Shown: positions 21,281-33,787, counted from the stretch's first letter. The stretch: DNA of 64,000 nt from Dermatemys mawii (GCA_007922305.1 ML677374.1:7673619-7737618), one strand, 5' to 3'. Notes: a model not told the origin generated them from the letters alone. Numbers and translations: made by a program.

Positions 21281-22615
21281 TATGCGTTTTAAAACCACCA
21301 CAATAGAATCAACCTTCCTCCTAATGGAATCAATGGGAGTTCTGTCACCCCTTTCAACATCAACAGGATTGGGCTCAATCTCTAAGAAGTGTGTTTATGT
21401 GAAATGTGCAGAGGAGAAAATAATTCAAAAGTGATTTTAAATCAATATGTGGGGTACCCATGCAAAGGTTTTCCAGACCTCTCCACAGCACTATCCAGCA
21501 CAGTCAAGGGAACAAATGTTAATCTAGCACGAGATGTATGCATAGCATAAACCTCTGCATTTACTGTGCTACAGATACAATAACTTCTTTCCACAGCTCA
21601 CAAATGTATTTAGAATTTATGTAAATTGCAATTGCACACATATGATAAAATTATTACAAAGCAGAATGTGGTGTTTGCTCAAACAAAAGAGCTCAAAGAG
21701 GAAAAAAAGCATAATTCAAAAAAAATAATAAAAACATCTATTTCTATTCTGACTTATTTTTAAATAATGTTGTCAGTCATACACTATTAATTTTCCCAAT
21801 TTATTCAGCAGCTAAAGGCAACAAATTGCTTTTATAAAAGCAACGGGGAAAAAAAGCATTAAGGAGTCAAATTTGATAAGCAAAGAAGATGAGGAAAAAA
21901 GCCCACCACCAAATGTTTAATGGAATGAATTCAGTGGGAAGAGTTACAGAAAACCAGTAGATTTTAAATTCTTCTGGTAAATAATGAGTATTTTTAAGAG
22001 AAATTTTTTACTTAAGAAAAAAGTACATTATAAAGTGAACCTATCGTCCACCTTTTGGATTTGAGAATAAAATCTGCGTTTATTAAAAGGAGATCTAATT
22101 CAACTGAATTTAAAAGAAAATGCACAAGCATGTAAAAATAATGCCAAGTTCTATCTGATTCCAGTGAATCTCCACCCCAAACTCTGAAGCAGAATATTAA
22201 CTTACCACACACTCAACCAGTGAAACAAAAACAGAAGCATTACATCATTAAAACAGTCTCAATGGCTAATGATGCCCGAATGCAAAGAGGACACTGATTC
22301 TGGCAACTTTAGAAATTAACCCTGTGTTAAAAGTCATGTATAGTAGAAAGAGGGTTTAAAATAGCTGGACTCCCAGCCAGTGTGTGTGTGAACCTTTAGG
22401 CCCTACACACACAATTTAATGGCTTTGCAAGCGAGGAGTGGTGGGAGGAGGGCAGATTTAACAGTGATGCCCTATAGGCAAAATAGGCATCGTTAAAGGG
22501 AATCTGCTGGGATCTTGAAAAACCCAGTGTCAGTTTCGGAGAGGAAGACAAGGTTGGCTGTTGTTGCTTTGAACAGTCCCAAATGCCACAACAATAGTCT
22601 CTTTGTCGACTGGAT
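21281..22615. other. Intronic sequence, no gene recognised
   Basis: AT-rich sequence. At 22380-22412 a short GT run and a CA run flank about 13 bases as a weak inverted repeat. No exon, RNA gene or clear repeat seen. Confidence 0.5.
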
Positions 22616-22695
22616 TAGCAAGTGCGACTGTTGACACCCAAGGCTATCCGTAATATAGCAAGTGCGACTGTTGACACCCAAGGCTATCCGTAATA
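22616..22695 (+). repeat. Perfect 40-bp tandem duplication
   Basis: Two identical adjacent 40-base units, 22616-22655 and 22656-22695, each starting TAGCAAGTGCGACTG. The absence of any mismatch suggests a recent duplication or an assembly artefact. Confidence 0.97.
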
Positions 22696-23407
22696 TACTT
22701 TATTCACATGGACATTCATCTGTAAAAAAATATTATTCTGCAGAATACGCAAACTCCATTTCAAAAATATCAAGTCATCATCAATTTCCACACGACATCA
22801 GCTAACCTTTTATTTCCAAGCTATTACTGTGGGAGGGACAGGGGGGTTCTTTTAGGTGTGAAACCAATTGGCCATACTCTTTCTTCACTGTAACCCTTTC
22901 TTTGAAGTCACACATCTCTGCAGTATGAGCCACCAGTCTCGCGGCACCTTCCTCTTCCTCCCACCATTAATCTGGAGACAGATTGGCAGAGGGCAGATTA
23001 ATAATGGCAATTATGCCCACCAGATGCTCAGACGTGTCTCTGAGTCACCAGCCATGTTTAAAGATTAAAACAATTCCTGCGGCACCAATGGAGGGAACAC
23101 AGTCAACCCTGAGTATGACATGAAATATTACTATATGGAAGGGAAAAATATTAGAGTTGATCAGAATATGGTGTTTGTTTTCCACAGAAAATGTAGGTCA
23201 ACAAGGAAATATTATTATTTGTTTTTAGGAGAGGCCATCAGTAGAAAATTTTGACTTTTTTGTGAGAAAATCCAAAAAAAGCAAAAACAGTTTTCAGCAA
23301 CCAAAAAAATGTTCAGATTTTAGCCAAAATACTTCTGGTGTTTTGTTTTCCTAATGAAAAAAATTGAAAGTCTTTTTTCAAAGAACAGACTATTTTCACC
23401 ACACCCG

Positions 23408-23436
<29 letters not shown>
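23408..23436 (+). repeat. Poly-A tract (29 A)
   Basis: Uninterrupted homopolymer. No SINE or LINE body is recognised directly upstream, so a retrotransposition tail is not shown. Confidence 0.95.
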
Positions 23437-23439
<3 letters not shown>

Positions 23440-23589
23440 TCCTACTGAAAACCCACTTTTCTGTTAAAAACAGTTTTGGTGGAAAATTTCAACCAGCCCT
23501 AGCACAAATGACATTTCAACCCAGGGATTTTGAAATCACTTTACAATTAATCACAGCACCCTTGAATCATGCACTGAAGTATTATCATG

Positions 23590-23700
23590 CCATTATACTG
23601 AAGGGAAACTGAGGCACAGAGCACCAAAGGCTATCCAAAAATAAGTGGCAGAGCCAGGGCAGGGACTCAAGGAGTCCTGGATAATTCAACCCCAGATAGG
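23590..23700 (-). repeat. MIR-like SINE fragment
   Basis: Plus strand reads GAAACTGAGGCACAGAGCAC, then AAGTGGCAGAGCCAGGGCAG and GGAGTCCTGGATAATTCAAC, the complement of a MIR core. Confidence 0.65.
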
Positions 23701-25060
23701 CATTATATTATCAGTAAAACATTCACTTCCATTTAATTGGTGCTTAACTAAAGTCTGAGTCCAACTAATATCAATGGGCCAACATCTATTTTAAAGGATA
23801 TTTTCAAACCTTTCAAAGACCAAACTATCTGTAGTTATACATCACTCCCAATACAGACATTGAGAGAATAACACGGCTGATATATAACTAGACATTTTCA
23901 ATGTGTGAGGCATTCTGAAAACAGCAAGGAAGGATTATTTGGTGGGGGGGAGGTTATAAGAGGGAACAAGTTATTTAAAATAAATATTTTAAATAGCCAA
24001 ATGGTCCAACCCTTCAGATATTTACTAACACAGAGAGGCACACTCCCTCCACTATATCACTCTGTGGGTGCCAGCCCTTTTCAGCACAATGCAGAGACAA
24101 ACGTCGCTCATCCCATAAGCAGGTGGGTACAGACACCGGGGGGGACTGCACGGAAGCCCATTCAGATCCTCTCTCGGCATCAAACACGCTGGTAATCCCG
24201 AGTCTCTCTCCTCCCACTTCCCCCCACAGACTTCTGCCAACAAATATCTGTTTAAACCTAAAACCGGAAGCCCTAACTGTGACTAACTGAAGTGTTGTAC
24301 CAAAGTAAACACACAGGGAAGATTTATGACAAAGAGGTGCTGGACTTCTTCCCAGGGCTAGGAATAAAAAGGTCAAGCGGATATTTGATTTCTGTTGATA
24401 GAGCTTGCACCCTGAAACATCCCTGTCCACCTAACACAACCCCTACCAAAATATGGGCATGTGATTTGGAGCAACTTCAGCCCAGAGACTCATCCAGCCT
24501 TGAAAGCATAACAAAAAAAAAAATCCCAACAAACTCATCTCTCTCCTCTAAGTGCTGGAAAAGATTTGTTTAGCACAGCATGCTTCAGGGTACATGTGCC
24601 CACATGAATGCCTGAATTAGAAAAATTAAGCATTCATATGCATACCCATCTATTTCTAATACATTTTCCTTCGCTGATTACATATTCCGAATGAAGGCAA
24701 CAGAGGGAAGAAAAACTTGGGGAAAATTAATCAATCAGCTACTTGAGCCTTTTATGCTTTCACACATAATCAAGTAATGGTGGCAAAGTATCACAGAGCA
24801 TCTTCCCCATTATAAGAAGGCAAGAGTATTCAACTCTACATCCTGATTAGCCACAAAGGGTTGCATTGCAGGGCATCCTTACCAAATCCTGACAGTCCGC
24901 TCACATGAAAACTATCACAAGGGGCAAAAATATCCAAATTAAAAAATTATATTTATATTAAAACTTGATTTTTTCTTCTTGTTTAATTTAGAAACAAAAC
25001 TACACGTGTATTTTTTCCACTCTAACTTATTTAACTATTATGTATTATAGTTTCACCTAA
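23701..25060. other. Intronic sequence, no gene recognised
   Basis: Mixed AT-rich sequence with a moderately GC-rich patch at 24050-24250. No repeat with definable ends and no exon. Confidence 0.5.
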
Positions 25061-25064
25061 AAGC

Positions 25065-25270
25065 TCACTGGAGATCAGGACCTCATTGTGTTAGGCACTG
25101 TACAAACAGATAGTCCCTGCCCCAAAGAAGTTATAGTCTAACCAAAAGTGGGAGGGGAACAAGCAAAGAGCAGGAAAGTGACTTGCCCAAGGTCACATAC
25201 AAGGTTAATGACAGAAATGAGATTAGAACCTTGGTCTCCAGATTCCGAGCCCACTGTTCTATGCTGCCAC
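25065..25270 (-). repeat. MIR-like SINE
   Basis: Plus strand reads TTGTGTTAGGCACTGTACAA, then ATAGTCCCTGCCCCAAAGAA, GACTTGCCCAAGGTCACATA and TTAGAACCTTGGTCTCCAGA. Well preserved minus-strand copy. Confidence 0.85.
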
Positions 25271-25577
25271 TGAATAAGCTCCGAGCCTCTGCACTATCAT
25301 TTACTAAACTAGCAATGAGAGTATCCACTATTGTAGTTAGTAGTAGATGAGTAAAAGCAATACAGGTATGCTGAGAACATCTCCTAACGTAACCCACCTA
25401 CTGCAGGGTCAGGCTCAGGAATCTTGTTCCCGTATCCCTATGCACAGTATGTGGGAAGAGGCTCGGTTAGCCTTCTGAAGCATCAGATATTGGCTGTGAA
25501 TGGCGGATGGACACCAGACGTGATAAAACAAGCTGAATCTGGTATTGCAAATTCAAGACTATATGGCTCTCCTAGGA

Positions 25578-25707
25578 CAGGGCTTCTCCAACTTCTCTGT
25601 GACCTGAGCCCTTTTCCATTCTGAGAAGGGATCTCAGCATTACAAAAAGACTGGAGAGGTCGTGACCCCTTAACACCTTTTCATAATCCCTAGGTTGAGA
25701 ATCCCTG
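25578..25707. mobile_element. hAT-like miniature element (CAGGG.TTCTC family)
   Basis: Left end CAGGGCTTCTCCAACTTCTC and right end AGGTTGAGAATCCCTG are inverted repeats. The interior GAGGTCGTGACCCCTTAACA is typical of the family seen also at 29831-30052. Flanks TCCTAGGA and TCCAAGAC agree at 5 of 8. Confidence 0.7.
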
Positions 25708-26470
25708 TCCAAGACCTCTGATCCTCCTAGTCTTTAAGTCAAACACTTCCTTGCACGTCACAGTTGAGTTAGCCAAGAAAATAATGAGCTTCACATGCTG
25801 TTTCATTTAAGCTACTGTTATGTGATGAACGAGAGATGGGATAACTTGCATCAGGATATTAAATCAGACTTTGTTATGGCATAAATTGACTAAGGTGACA
25901 TTATGTTTATGGAGAACACACATTCTCCCTCCTCTTTATCCCAAATACACTAAAGGCTGATCAGTCCAAGCCAGATTTTATCTATATTATGTTGCTTATT
26001 TCACTTAAATCCTTATTACATTATAATGCTGTTTTGCTTTTAGGCAGAATAGCAACTTTCCAGCATTAAAGGCACCATGTTAAATTAAATTAGTTGCACC
26101 TGTATATATTATGTGCAATAAATCAACTATAATTTGCAACAAAGGTGACTATTAATCTTTTCCACGTTATTTATTGCTCAGCATCACTAGTAGAGTCTCT
26201 TCCAGCATATTGGAAGAAATAGCAGTTTGGGGACCAAGAGCTATAATTCAAATCTCTCTCTCTTTCTGTGGTGTCAATCACGCATGCTGTATGCTTGTAT
26301 AAACAGGAATACATGAATGATATTGGCACTCCTGTTACGTGTTTATTAAAAAAACCCACACAATGTTCCTAACAGAATTGGGCCTTCACTTTTATTTACA
26401 CATACTCCCATCTACTACCAAAAAGATAAAATCCAATAAATTAGATCTATAAATTACATCTGCTGATGAC
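25708..26470. other. Intronic sequence, no gene recognised
   Basis: AT-rich; nothing recognised. Confidence 0.5.
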
Positions 26471-26474
26471 AAGG

Positions 26475-26600
26475 GACCAATAACTTGGGGGAGACTGTCT
26501 TTCTGTTCTGTGTTTGTAGAGCGCCTCATACTATGTGGTCGTGGTCCAAGTCTAAGGCTCCTAGATGCTACTGCAGCACAAATAGAGACAAGTTCTTTCA
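26475..26600 (+). repeat. MIR-like SINE, 3' tail fragment
   Basis: GACTGTCTTTCTGTTCTGTG, TTTGTAGAGCGCCTCATACT and AAGGCTCCTAGATGCTACTG mark the tail half of the SINE. Confidence 0.7.
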
Positions 26601-27550
26601 TCTCGTGCACAGAAGAGGTCTGACAATGTTAATGTGTCACACACAATCCTAAGGTACCCCATCCGGGATACCCCTACACAATCCTTGCACTCTCGTGTTC
26701 TCTGCTGAGTGACCCCATTGTTGTGGTTTTATGAAGTGGACCCTTGCTCCACAGTGAACTAGACTGCAACCCACCAAGTCATGCGACACTGGTCACCAGT
26801 CAACAACAACTTTTAATCACTGCCTACCTGCTCTGGATCTGTAATGGCACCCTACAGGTAAAAGGGTCCATACCCCATTACCAAGCCCCTGAGCTATCCA
26901 AAGCTTAATTAATATTAATAAAAACTAAAAGGACATTCAGGAGCACTATGGGCCAGACTGGAAACTTTGGCACCGGATGGGACAAAGTACCCACGACTCC
27001 TTGCTTCAGGGAGTCCTGACATTAAGCCCGAAAGAGATTATGTAACAAACTGCCCAGTGATCATCTGTTTCTCTGGCTTGTTTTAAAGTAACAGTGTGGC
27101 TAACAACTGATTCAAGCGTCACCCTGGCACCAGAGACAGTTAAGTGAGTGGCATCGTCCGTGAGTGTATATATGTATCCCTGAAGCACACAACTGTAGTC
27201 TTCTTTGTGCACTGAAAAACCACACAACACACGATTTTCCAAGCTGCTTCCCCCTCCAAAATATACTGATTTACACATTTTATACACCGAGCAACAAAAT
27301 TCCCCACCAAGCAATCATGTAGGTCTGAAGTAAGGCAGCTGAAGTAAGTTCTCGTTTTACAGCGGTTTAAATGCTACTCGATGTTTGCAGTTCCCTGCTG
27401 TTAATGCACAAAAGAGTGAATCAGTTTCCACCTTCGCAGAGGTGGATTGTCCCTTTCCTGAACAGACACTAATTCCTATTAGGGCCAAGGGAATGACATT
27501 TCAGAGTAATCGTTTCTAGGGAACGATTCAGCTGGAATCTTTAAACCTCC
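26601..27550. other. Intronic sequence, no gene recognised
   Basis: No repeat, exon or RNA gene recognised. Confidence 0.5.
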
Positions 27551-27554
27551 TAGT

Positions 27555-27720
27555 GTAACAGGCAACGTGCCTATTTTGTAGGTAGGTAAATGAGGCAAGG
27601 AGAGATTAACTGGACTTGCTTAAATTCATAGAGGCGGTCCGTGGCAGGAACAGGAACAGAACTCGGGTGTTTCCTTATTCCCAACCCGCACTTTAACCAG
27701 ACACCATACTCTAGAGGAAT
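27555..27720 (-). repeat. MIR-like SINE
   Basis: Plus strand reads TTTGTAGGTAGGTAAATGAG, GACTTGCTTAAATTCATAGA, GGCAGGAACAGGAACAGAAC and CTTTAACCAGACACCATACT, a diverged minus-strand copy. Confidence 0.6.
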
Positions 27721-28890
27721 TAGATATACCCATTGAGGGAAAGGCATGGGGTGCCTCAGAGCAGTCCCTATTCTTCTCCTCACTCACCCCTATTGTTATC
27801 ATGGTCTACGACCAACCATTGTTCTCCATAGAACAGCCTACCTGTCAGTCATGCTCATCTTCTGCCCTTGCTTCCTCCCATCACTCTTGTAAGGTTTGGT
27901 CCATTGAGAGGTGTGGGCCAGGCAAGTTCCTCGCTTCCCTGTGCGCAATACAGACCTGGGAAGCAGGCTCATTCAAGAACGACTGCATTGGGAGAGGCGG
28001 GGGCACAAGGAGCGTAGAGAAACTTTGAGCATAGTCCCCTGAAGGGGGCAGGAGGCTGAGAGGCCAGGTGGAGCAAGGCAGAATGGCTGGAGAGGCCTCT
28101 CCAAAGTAGCAGCCTCCTTGCCCCAGGGGTTCTCCTTTCTCTCCGGTGAACCGTAAGGGCAGGATGCAGACATGGCGAGGGACCCTGCTGTCATTTTAAC
28201 CACAAACTGTTGAATTAAAAAAAAAAAAAAAAAAAAAAAAGCCTAGTTTCATTCAGAGTAATTTCTGCTCAGTGGTGAGACCAAGGTTTAAAACTGCATG
28301 AAGGAATTCCAAGTTGCCATGGTTCTCCATTAACACTCGAAATGCCTGCCCCTCCCCCACCTCAACTGTCAAGCGCTGACCTTCGTGTCTCGTTTTGGCG
28401 GGAAAGGTCAGCAGTATAACAGCCCCTTGTTTATTGGTCACCTCAAAGAATTAACATCACTAGAGCTCAAAACCCCCTTTATTGGTTACCTCAAACACTG
28501 GAGGACTCTGTCCGAATCCTTGCAAAATGGCAGCAAACAAAAGTGCTCTCAGCGTGAGGAGGGAGCAGAGACTTGATTATCAGCAATTAGTGAATTGATG
28601 GTTCTCAAAGACACTGATTGAGGCCAGCAGTTCCTATTAGCAACAGGCAAGGAAAGCACAAGGGCAAACTGTGTCAGAGGAGACCCCAGCTCCTGAAGGA
28701 TGCCTCCTTAAAGAAATATATTTAAATGCTCAGATTTTATGCGGTGCCAATGACAGATTACAGGACCACCCGTTAAGTACAGTGTCTAGTGCCAGAAGGC
28801 CATGATCCTTGTGTGATAGCTCCTTAGAAATAAGGTTAATTATTTCACCTTAGTATATTAGCATCCAAACCACACTAACTGTCAAGGGCC
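27721..28890. other. Intronic sequence, no gene recognised
   Basis: Includes a 24-A run at 28217-28240. A short imperfect direct repeat (CCCCTTGTTTATTGGTCACC at about 28421 and CCCCTTTATTGGTTACCTCA at about 28473) lies next to it. No exon or RNA gene. Confidence 0.5.
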
Positions 28891-28990
28891 CAATCCTGCA
28901 AATACTTACACACACGAGTAACTTTGCTCACAAGTACCAATCTGTTTGCATTCTTACTGCAGTCCCTTCTCAGTGAGGGCCTGATCCAAA
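28890..28990. repeat. Degenerate fold-back repeat
   Basis: GGCCCAATCCTGCAAATACT and GTGAGGGCCTGATCCAAAG near the two ends, with CACGAGTAACTTTGCTCAC between; same type as 57080-57186. Confidence 0.45.
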
Positions 28991-29542
28991 GACTGATGGG
29001 TTTTGGACCAATCCCTTCTGTGTTGCAATATTTAAACTAATTTCATCTTTCAACATTAGATTTAAAATATAGCTAATATTTTTAATGTAAGAGTTAATCA
29101 TTAATTCGCAGTCTGCTACCCTGTAATATCCTTTATTAGTGGTGTCATTACTTGAGTTATCTTCATTTTTCATTAAGAAGTTTGGTCCCACTCAAAAAGC
29201 ATAGAATTAAACCTTTAAGCCCACTTATGATCAGGCACAGAAGCAGGTATGGTGTAGAATACACAATAGCAGACAGTTTAAATGGGTCTTTTACTTTCAT
29301 TTGTCCAAGGTGTTCGTGCCAAGAATCCATTTGTGGCTGAATTTCAGTCTGTTTTAATGCAATTAGGGTAAAATTGTTTTTTAAATGATTAAAAGCATAA
29401 CACAGCCCAGTGTTTTGTACCATCTAATAATCTTCGTTCTATGTGGCTGTGTCTTTGAAACTGTATCAGAGCAGTTTTATCACACGCTATGTGTATTTTT
29501 AGTTTTCTAATCCCTTCACTTCCGGAGGGGCTGTTGGGAAGG

Positions 29543-29568
29543 AAAAAAAAAAAAAACCTAAACTCACT

Positions 29569-29599
<31 letters not shown>
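29543..29599 (+). repeat. Two adjacent poly-A runs (14 and 27 A)
   Basis: A runs at 29543-29556 and 29573-29599 separated by 16 bases. Confidence 0.95.
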
Positions 29600-29601
<2 letters not shown>

Positions 29602-29830
29602 CATCTTACATAAAAGGCAGAAGGACTCACTCTGCTGGCAAGGACTGAAACAAGTTGTGATTCATATACTAACCTGTATGCCTTAAAAAGGCTGGAGTTG
29701 GACTTCAATAACTTTACTTAATGGGGTTATACATCCACATCTCAAAAAAACAAAACAATGCAGCAATGTAAAAACACTTGAAATAACTACGCTTTATAGA
29801 GTTGCAAACCAAACAGGTCACATTCTAAAG

Positions 29831-30052
29831 CAAGGGTTCTCAAACTTGGAGTCGGGACCCCTCAGGAGATCACAAGGTTATTACATGGGGGGGGGTCATG
29901 AGCTGTCAGCCTCCACCTCAAACCCTGCTTTGCATCCAGCATTTATGATGGTGTTAAATATATTTAAAAGTGTTTTTAATTTATAGGGGGGGCCACACTC
30001 AGAGGCTTGCTATGTAAAAGGGGTCACCAGTATAAAAGTTTGAGAACTACTG
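29831..30052. mobile_element. hAT-like miniature element with 8-bp target duplication (TTCTCAAACTT family)
   Basis: Left end CAAGGGTTCTCAAACTT and right end AAGTTTGAGAACTACTG match as inverted repeats at 14 of 17 positions. Flanking 8-mers TTCTAAAG (29823-29830) and TGCTAAAG (30053-30060) match at 7 of 8. 222 bp, no coding capacity. Confidence 0.85.
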
Positions 30053-30060
30053 TGCTAAAG

Positions 30061-31190
30061 TAAGTTGCTTCGTTGTACTTTTATAGACAAACAGGGATTT
30101 AATTCTTCCCTTTCACAAATCTAAATACACTCCAGCCTTGAAGTATAGGAAAGTCTCCATTGATGAGGAAGGAAATCATCCTGTGAAGCTTTTGCACTGC
30201 AAAGAGTTAAAATCTGTCTATGTCCCCAGCCAATGAGAAAGTGCGTGGCTGTATCCTCCCCCAGTGCTGAAGGGCCCTGCTGATTTCAGCACAGCTGCTA
30301 CCTGCAACCACATCTCCTCAGCAGCAATGCACAAGGGGAAGGTGCAATTCTGAGCTTCTCTTTTCATCTCTATGGTGACAAAAAGCTCCGCTGAGAGAAA
30401 TAAGGGTCCCTTCAACTCAAAAGGTTTCTCATTTTCAATGACTGCCTTTCACAATATTTTAATTAAATCTGTGTGGGGAAGCAGGAAAAAAAAATTTACA
30501 GCTAGCATGCTTCATTTACGATCACAGTTACACTCCAAAAAGGTAGTTTAAGTATTTTAAAATAGAAAGCTCTGTGGGCTGAAGATTTAAAAATAAGCAT
30601 ACTAGCTAACTGCACAGCTGTATGAACCAAGGTGTTGAGAGAGAAAAAGATCTTTTCCCTTTAACTAAATATGTTACAGAGGAAGCAAGTTCCACTTATG
30701 TCTCAGCAAAATATGTTGCAGGGTAGCACTGCAAGAGGCTGCTTTTCAAAGGGCAACTGAGCACAGATCGTTCACGATAAGGGCATCAACATTACAGTGG
30801 AATTCGTTTATATACCATCCTGCAGCAAACACCACCTGCACCCTTGTTGAGGCAACAAGTCACAGGATACAAAACACAATAACGCAGCAAGTTTAAAGAC
30901 CCAGGAAGACTACAATATAGAAGTGAAATCAGAAGCTTTACCTTTGCTTTTAAAAACCTCAAATGCTGTTATCAATAACAGCCACCCACAATCTCAAAGG
31001 AGTGGATGGTCCACTCGGTAACCTTCTATACTGCATTAGCAACACCAGGATGAGGTAACCCAAAACACTTTTATTACAGTACTGTACAAATGTAAGTGAT
31101 AAATATTCTCTCACAGCAGGACATTTGAAAGAGAAAGGCATGGCTCCCATAAACAGGCCAGGAACCATCCCTTTCCCAACTCTGCTCCTT
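30061..31190. other. Intronic sequence, no gene recognised
   Basis: Nothing recognised beyond AT-rich single-copy-looking sequence. Confidence 0.5.
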
Positions 31191-31194
31191 CCCC

Positions 31195-31320
31195 TCTTCC
31201 CAAGCTCTAATTATTTGTAATGCAGTAGCACCTATGAGTCCCAGTAAAAAACAGAACCACATTTTGCTACCCTCAAAGAGCTTGTACTCTAGGCAAAGCA
31301 TTGTATTCCCAGATGAATGT
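31195..31320 (-). repeat. MIR-like SINE fragment
   Basis: Plus strand reads TTTGTAATGCAGTAGCACCT, TATGAGTCCCAGTAAAAAAC and CAAAGAGCTTGTACTCTAGG, the tail half on the minus strand. Confidence 0.6.
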
Positions 31321-32095
31321 ACTGAGGTCCTGGGAAATAAGTATTACTCTGCATTTTATATTCAGGGTTAGCAACCAACAGCAATCAGACAATAACAAAA
31401 TAAACTTCGGGCATCACCCTTATGGAGAAGACTTATCGAAATTAATAGGGATGAAACCAATGGGGATCTAAAAAGGCTCTATAGAGGTGTTAGGGTTTTT
31501 TGTTTGTTTGTTTTTTAAAGATAATATGAGAGACCCATTTGATAGGTTTATTGAACCATCCCAAAGAATTCTAAAGCAGGGATATAGAGTTACGAACTGA
31601 CCAGTCAACTACACACCTCATTTGGAACTGCAAGTACGTGATCAGGCAAGCAGCAGAGACAAAAAAAAAAAAAAAAAAAATACAGTACAGTACTGTGTTA
31701 AACGTAAACTACTAAAAAAAATTAAAGGAAAATTTTTAAAAAGATTTGACAAAGTAAGGAAACTGTTTCTGTGCGTTTCATTTAAATTAAGGTGGTTAAA
31801 AAGCATTTTTCTTCTGCACAGTAAAATTTCAAAGCTCAATGTTCAGTTGAAAACTTTTGAAAGAACAACCAAAACATTTTGTTCAGAGTTACAAACATTC
31901 CATTCCTGAGGCATTAGCAACTCTGAGGTCCTATGGCAGTTCTCTATCGCATCTACAGTATGGCTTCCAAAACACAGGAACAGCGATCCATTCCATGGGA
32001 CTGTTTCATAAAGAGGCAGGTATGGAGCTTTAGACATAAGGCAGCCAAACCTACCCCCCAGAGGGGAGGGTATCTTAAGCTTATTCCAACAATTA
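31321..32095. other. Intronic sequence, no gene recognised
   Basis: Contains a 20-A run at 31661-31680 followed by a near-palindromic TACAGTACAGTACTGT. No exon seen. Confidence 0.5.
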
Positions 32096-32099
32096 CAGA

Positions 32100-32285
32100 C
32101 ACTAACATTCTGTAATTCTGCCTATGCGACAGAACGTGCAACTTTGGGTATGTCGCTTTACCTCTCAACATGAGTTCGCATTCATCATTTGGGGGTACTA
32201 CCACCTCCCTACCTGATTTGGATTCTGGGAGGGAGATTAATATTTATCAGCACACTGAACTTCTTGGAAGGAAGGTGCTATAAGA
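32100..32285 (+). repeat. MIR-like SINE
   Basis: TGTAATTCTGCCTATGCGAC, CTTTGGGTATGTCGCTTTAC, CATCATTTGGGGGTACTACC and GGAAGGAAGGTGCTATAAGA mark a diverged plus-strand copy. Confidence 0.55.
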
Positions 32286-32596
32286 GCACAAAGAAACATA
32301 TTACCAATTTAAAAACAAACAAAATAGCGTACATGAAGTGACTTGGTTTCAGTGCAGTTCATAGTGGACCCATGTCCCCCATCACAAAGAAATAGCTTTA
32401 TAGCTGACACCATTACCCAGGAAGCCAGATGTAATAGATCTGAATTATCCTTGCACCCCAAAGAACAGTCCTCTTTGAGAAGGACTAGAACATATTGATA
32501 ATAATAGCACCACTACTGGCAGCGGTGTACCCGTTCTGTGGATAGGGATCATCAGCATTCTAGGTGGTCAGTCTGGCAACTTAGATGAGGTGTAGG

Positions 32597-32709
32597 TAGG
32601 GTTGCCAACCCTCCAGGATTGGCCTGGAGTGTCCAGGAATTAAAGATTAATTAATTATGTCATATGATGAAATCTCCAGGAATACATCCAACCCAAATTG
32701 GCAAACCTA
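32597..32709. mobile_element. hAT-like miniature element with 8-bp target duplication (TAGGGTTGCCAAC family)
   Basis: Left end TAGGGTTGCCAACCCTCCAG, right end ATTGGCAAACCTA (inverted, diverged). Flanks GGTGTAGG (32589-32596) and GGTGCAGG (32710-32717) match at 7 of 8. The interior repeats CTCCAGGA and CTCCAGGAAT in a fold-back arrangement. 113 bp. Confidence 0.82.
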
Positions 32710-32764
32710 GGTGCAGGGTACATTTGCATGTAAATCTGCACTGTATGATAGATAGATATGGAGA

Positions 32765-32940
32765 GAGCCCAGGACTGGTATGCAGGAGACCTATCTCTGC
32801 CTTGTTCTGCTGAGTGACCTTGTTACTGCCCTCTCTGTTCCTCAGTTTCCCCATCTATAAAATGGGAAAATGATACTGACCTTGCTTTGAGGTCTACTGA
32901 TGAATGGTGCTACACAAAAGCTAGGCATTACTAATACTAC
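32765..32940 (+). repeat. MIR-like SINE
   Basis: AGTGACCTTGTTACTGCCCT, CCTCAGTTTCCCCATCTATA and AAATGGGAAAATGATACTGA are the clear MIR core in plus orientation. Confidence 0.85.
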
Positions 32941-32944
32941 ATTT

Positions 32945-33045
32945 TAAAATTTATTTGATTTTTATTACAATAGCACCTGGAGACCACAACAGAGATTGGG
33001 GCCCCTTTGTGCTAGGATTCATACACATGCATAAGCAACAAGACT
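32945..33045 (-). repeat. MIR-like SINE tail fragment
   Basis: Plus strand reads TTTTTATTACAATAGCACCT then GGGGCCCCTTTGTGCTAGGA, the complement of the tail. Confidence 0.65.
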
Positions 33046-33780
33046 GGTTATTTTTCTGGTGTTTCCTTGCCCACGCCAGTAGCCAATCTTTAATGGCCTC
33101 TAGAGAAGTCTGCATTTGATTTGAAGGCAAAGGAGACAACAAGAGCAAAACCAGTTCCCTCAAGTTCTCAGTTGTTTTTTCTAAGCAGCTGCAAGAGATG
33201 AAAACAAGATGTTTTATTGCTTAAAGTAGCCAGGGTTGTTAAACATGTAGCGTTCTAAAATGAAATGTGACCCCTTTTCAGAGCCACTTATAGTCAAAGG
33301 TATGTTTTTAAAAATAAAAACATACGAGGGGAGAAAAAGTCATTCAGGACCAAAGGTTTGTTTCAGGCTGACAGAAACAAAAGTGCCCATTTTTCATGTA
33401 AATTATTTTTTAAAGTCATAATTGATGCTTCAAGTCCAACTATCCCTGTATGTAAAAGCCCTTCTCCACATACATATTTTCTTGAGGGGAGAAAAAAAAA
33501 AGAAGCTTATCCCCACAAAGGAGTATGAAATAAATTGCTTTACTGAAGGTTAATAATATCCTGTCGCTGTGGTAAAAGACTCAATTACAAAACCTTCAGA
33601 AGAGCTCCCAAGGAACTCATCTGCCTGCAGTGACAGAGTCTTAAAACAGCCGAAATACAGAGAAGGGCTAAGCACTACCCAAAAGAAAGGGAAGGGGGGG
33701 TTAAAAAATAAAAATAAAACCAACAAGCTGGAACTGGACACTCAAGGTTATAAAGAGAAAAAAACAAAAACCCCATGATT
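33046..33780. other. Intronic sequence, no gene recognised
   Basis: AT-rich; a perfect ATGTTTTTAAAAATAAAAACAT-like inverted stretch at 33302-33323. Nothing else recognised. Confidence 0.5.
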
Positions 33781-33787
33781 CCTCCCT

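Noticed and set aside
24225..24260. Minus-strand reading KQIFVG, resembling the KIFVGG start of MSI2 RRM2 (exon 6)
   Set aside because: The next residues do not continue the RRM2 sequence, and there is no proper acceptor or donor around it; a chance match.
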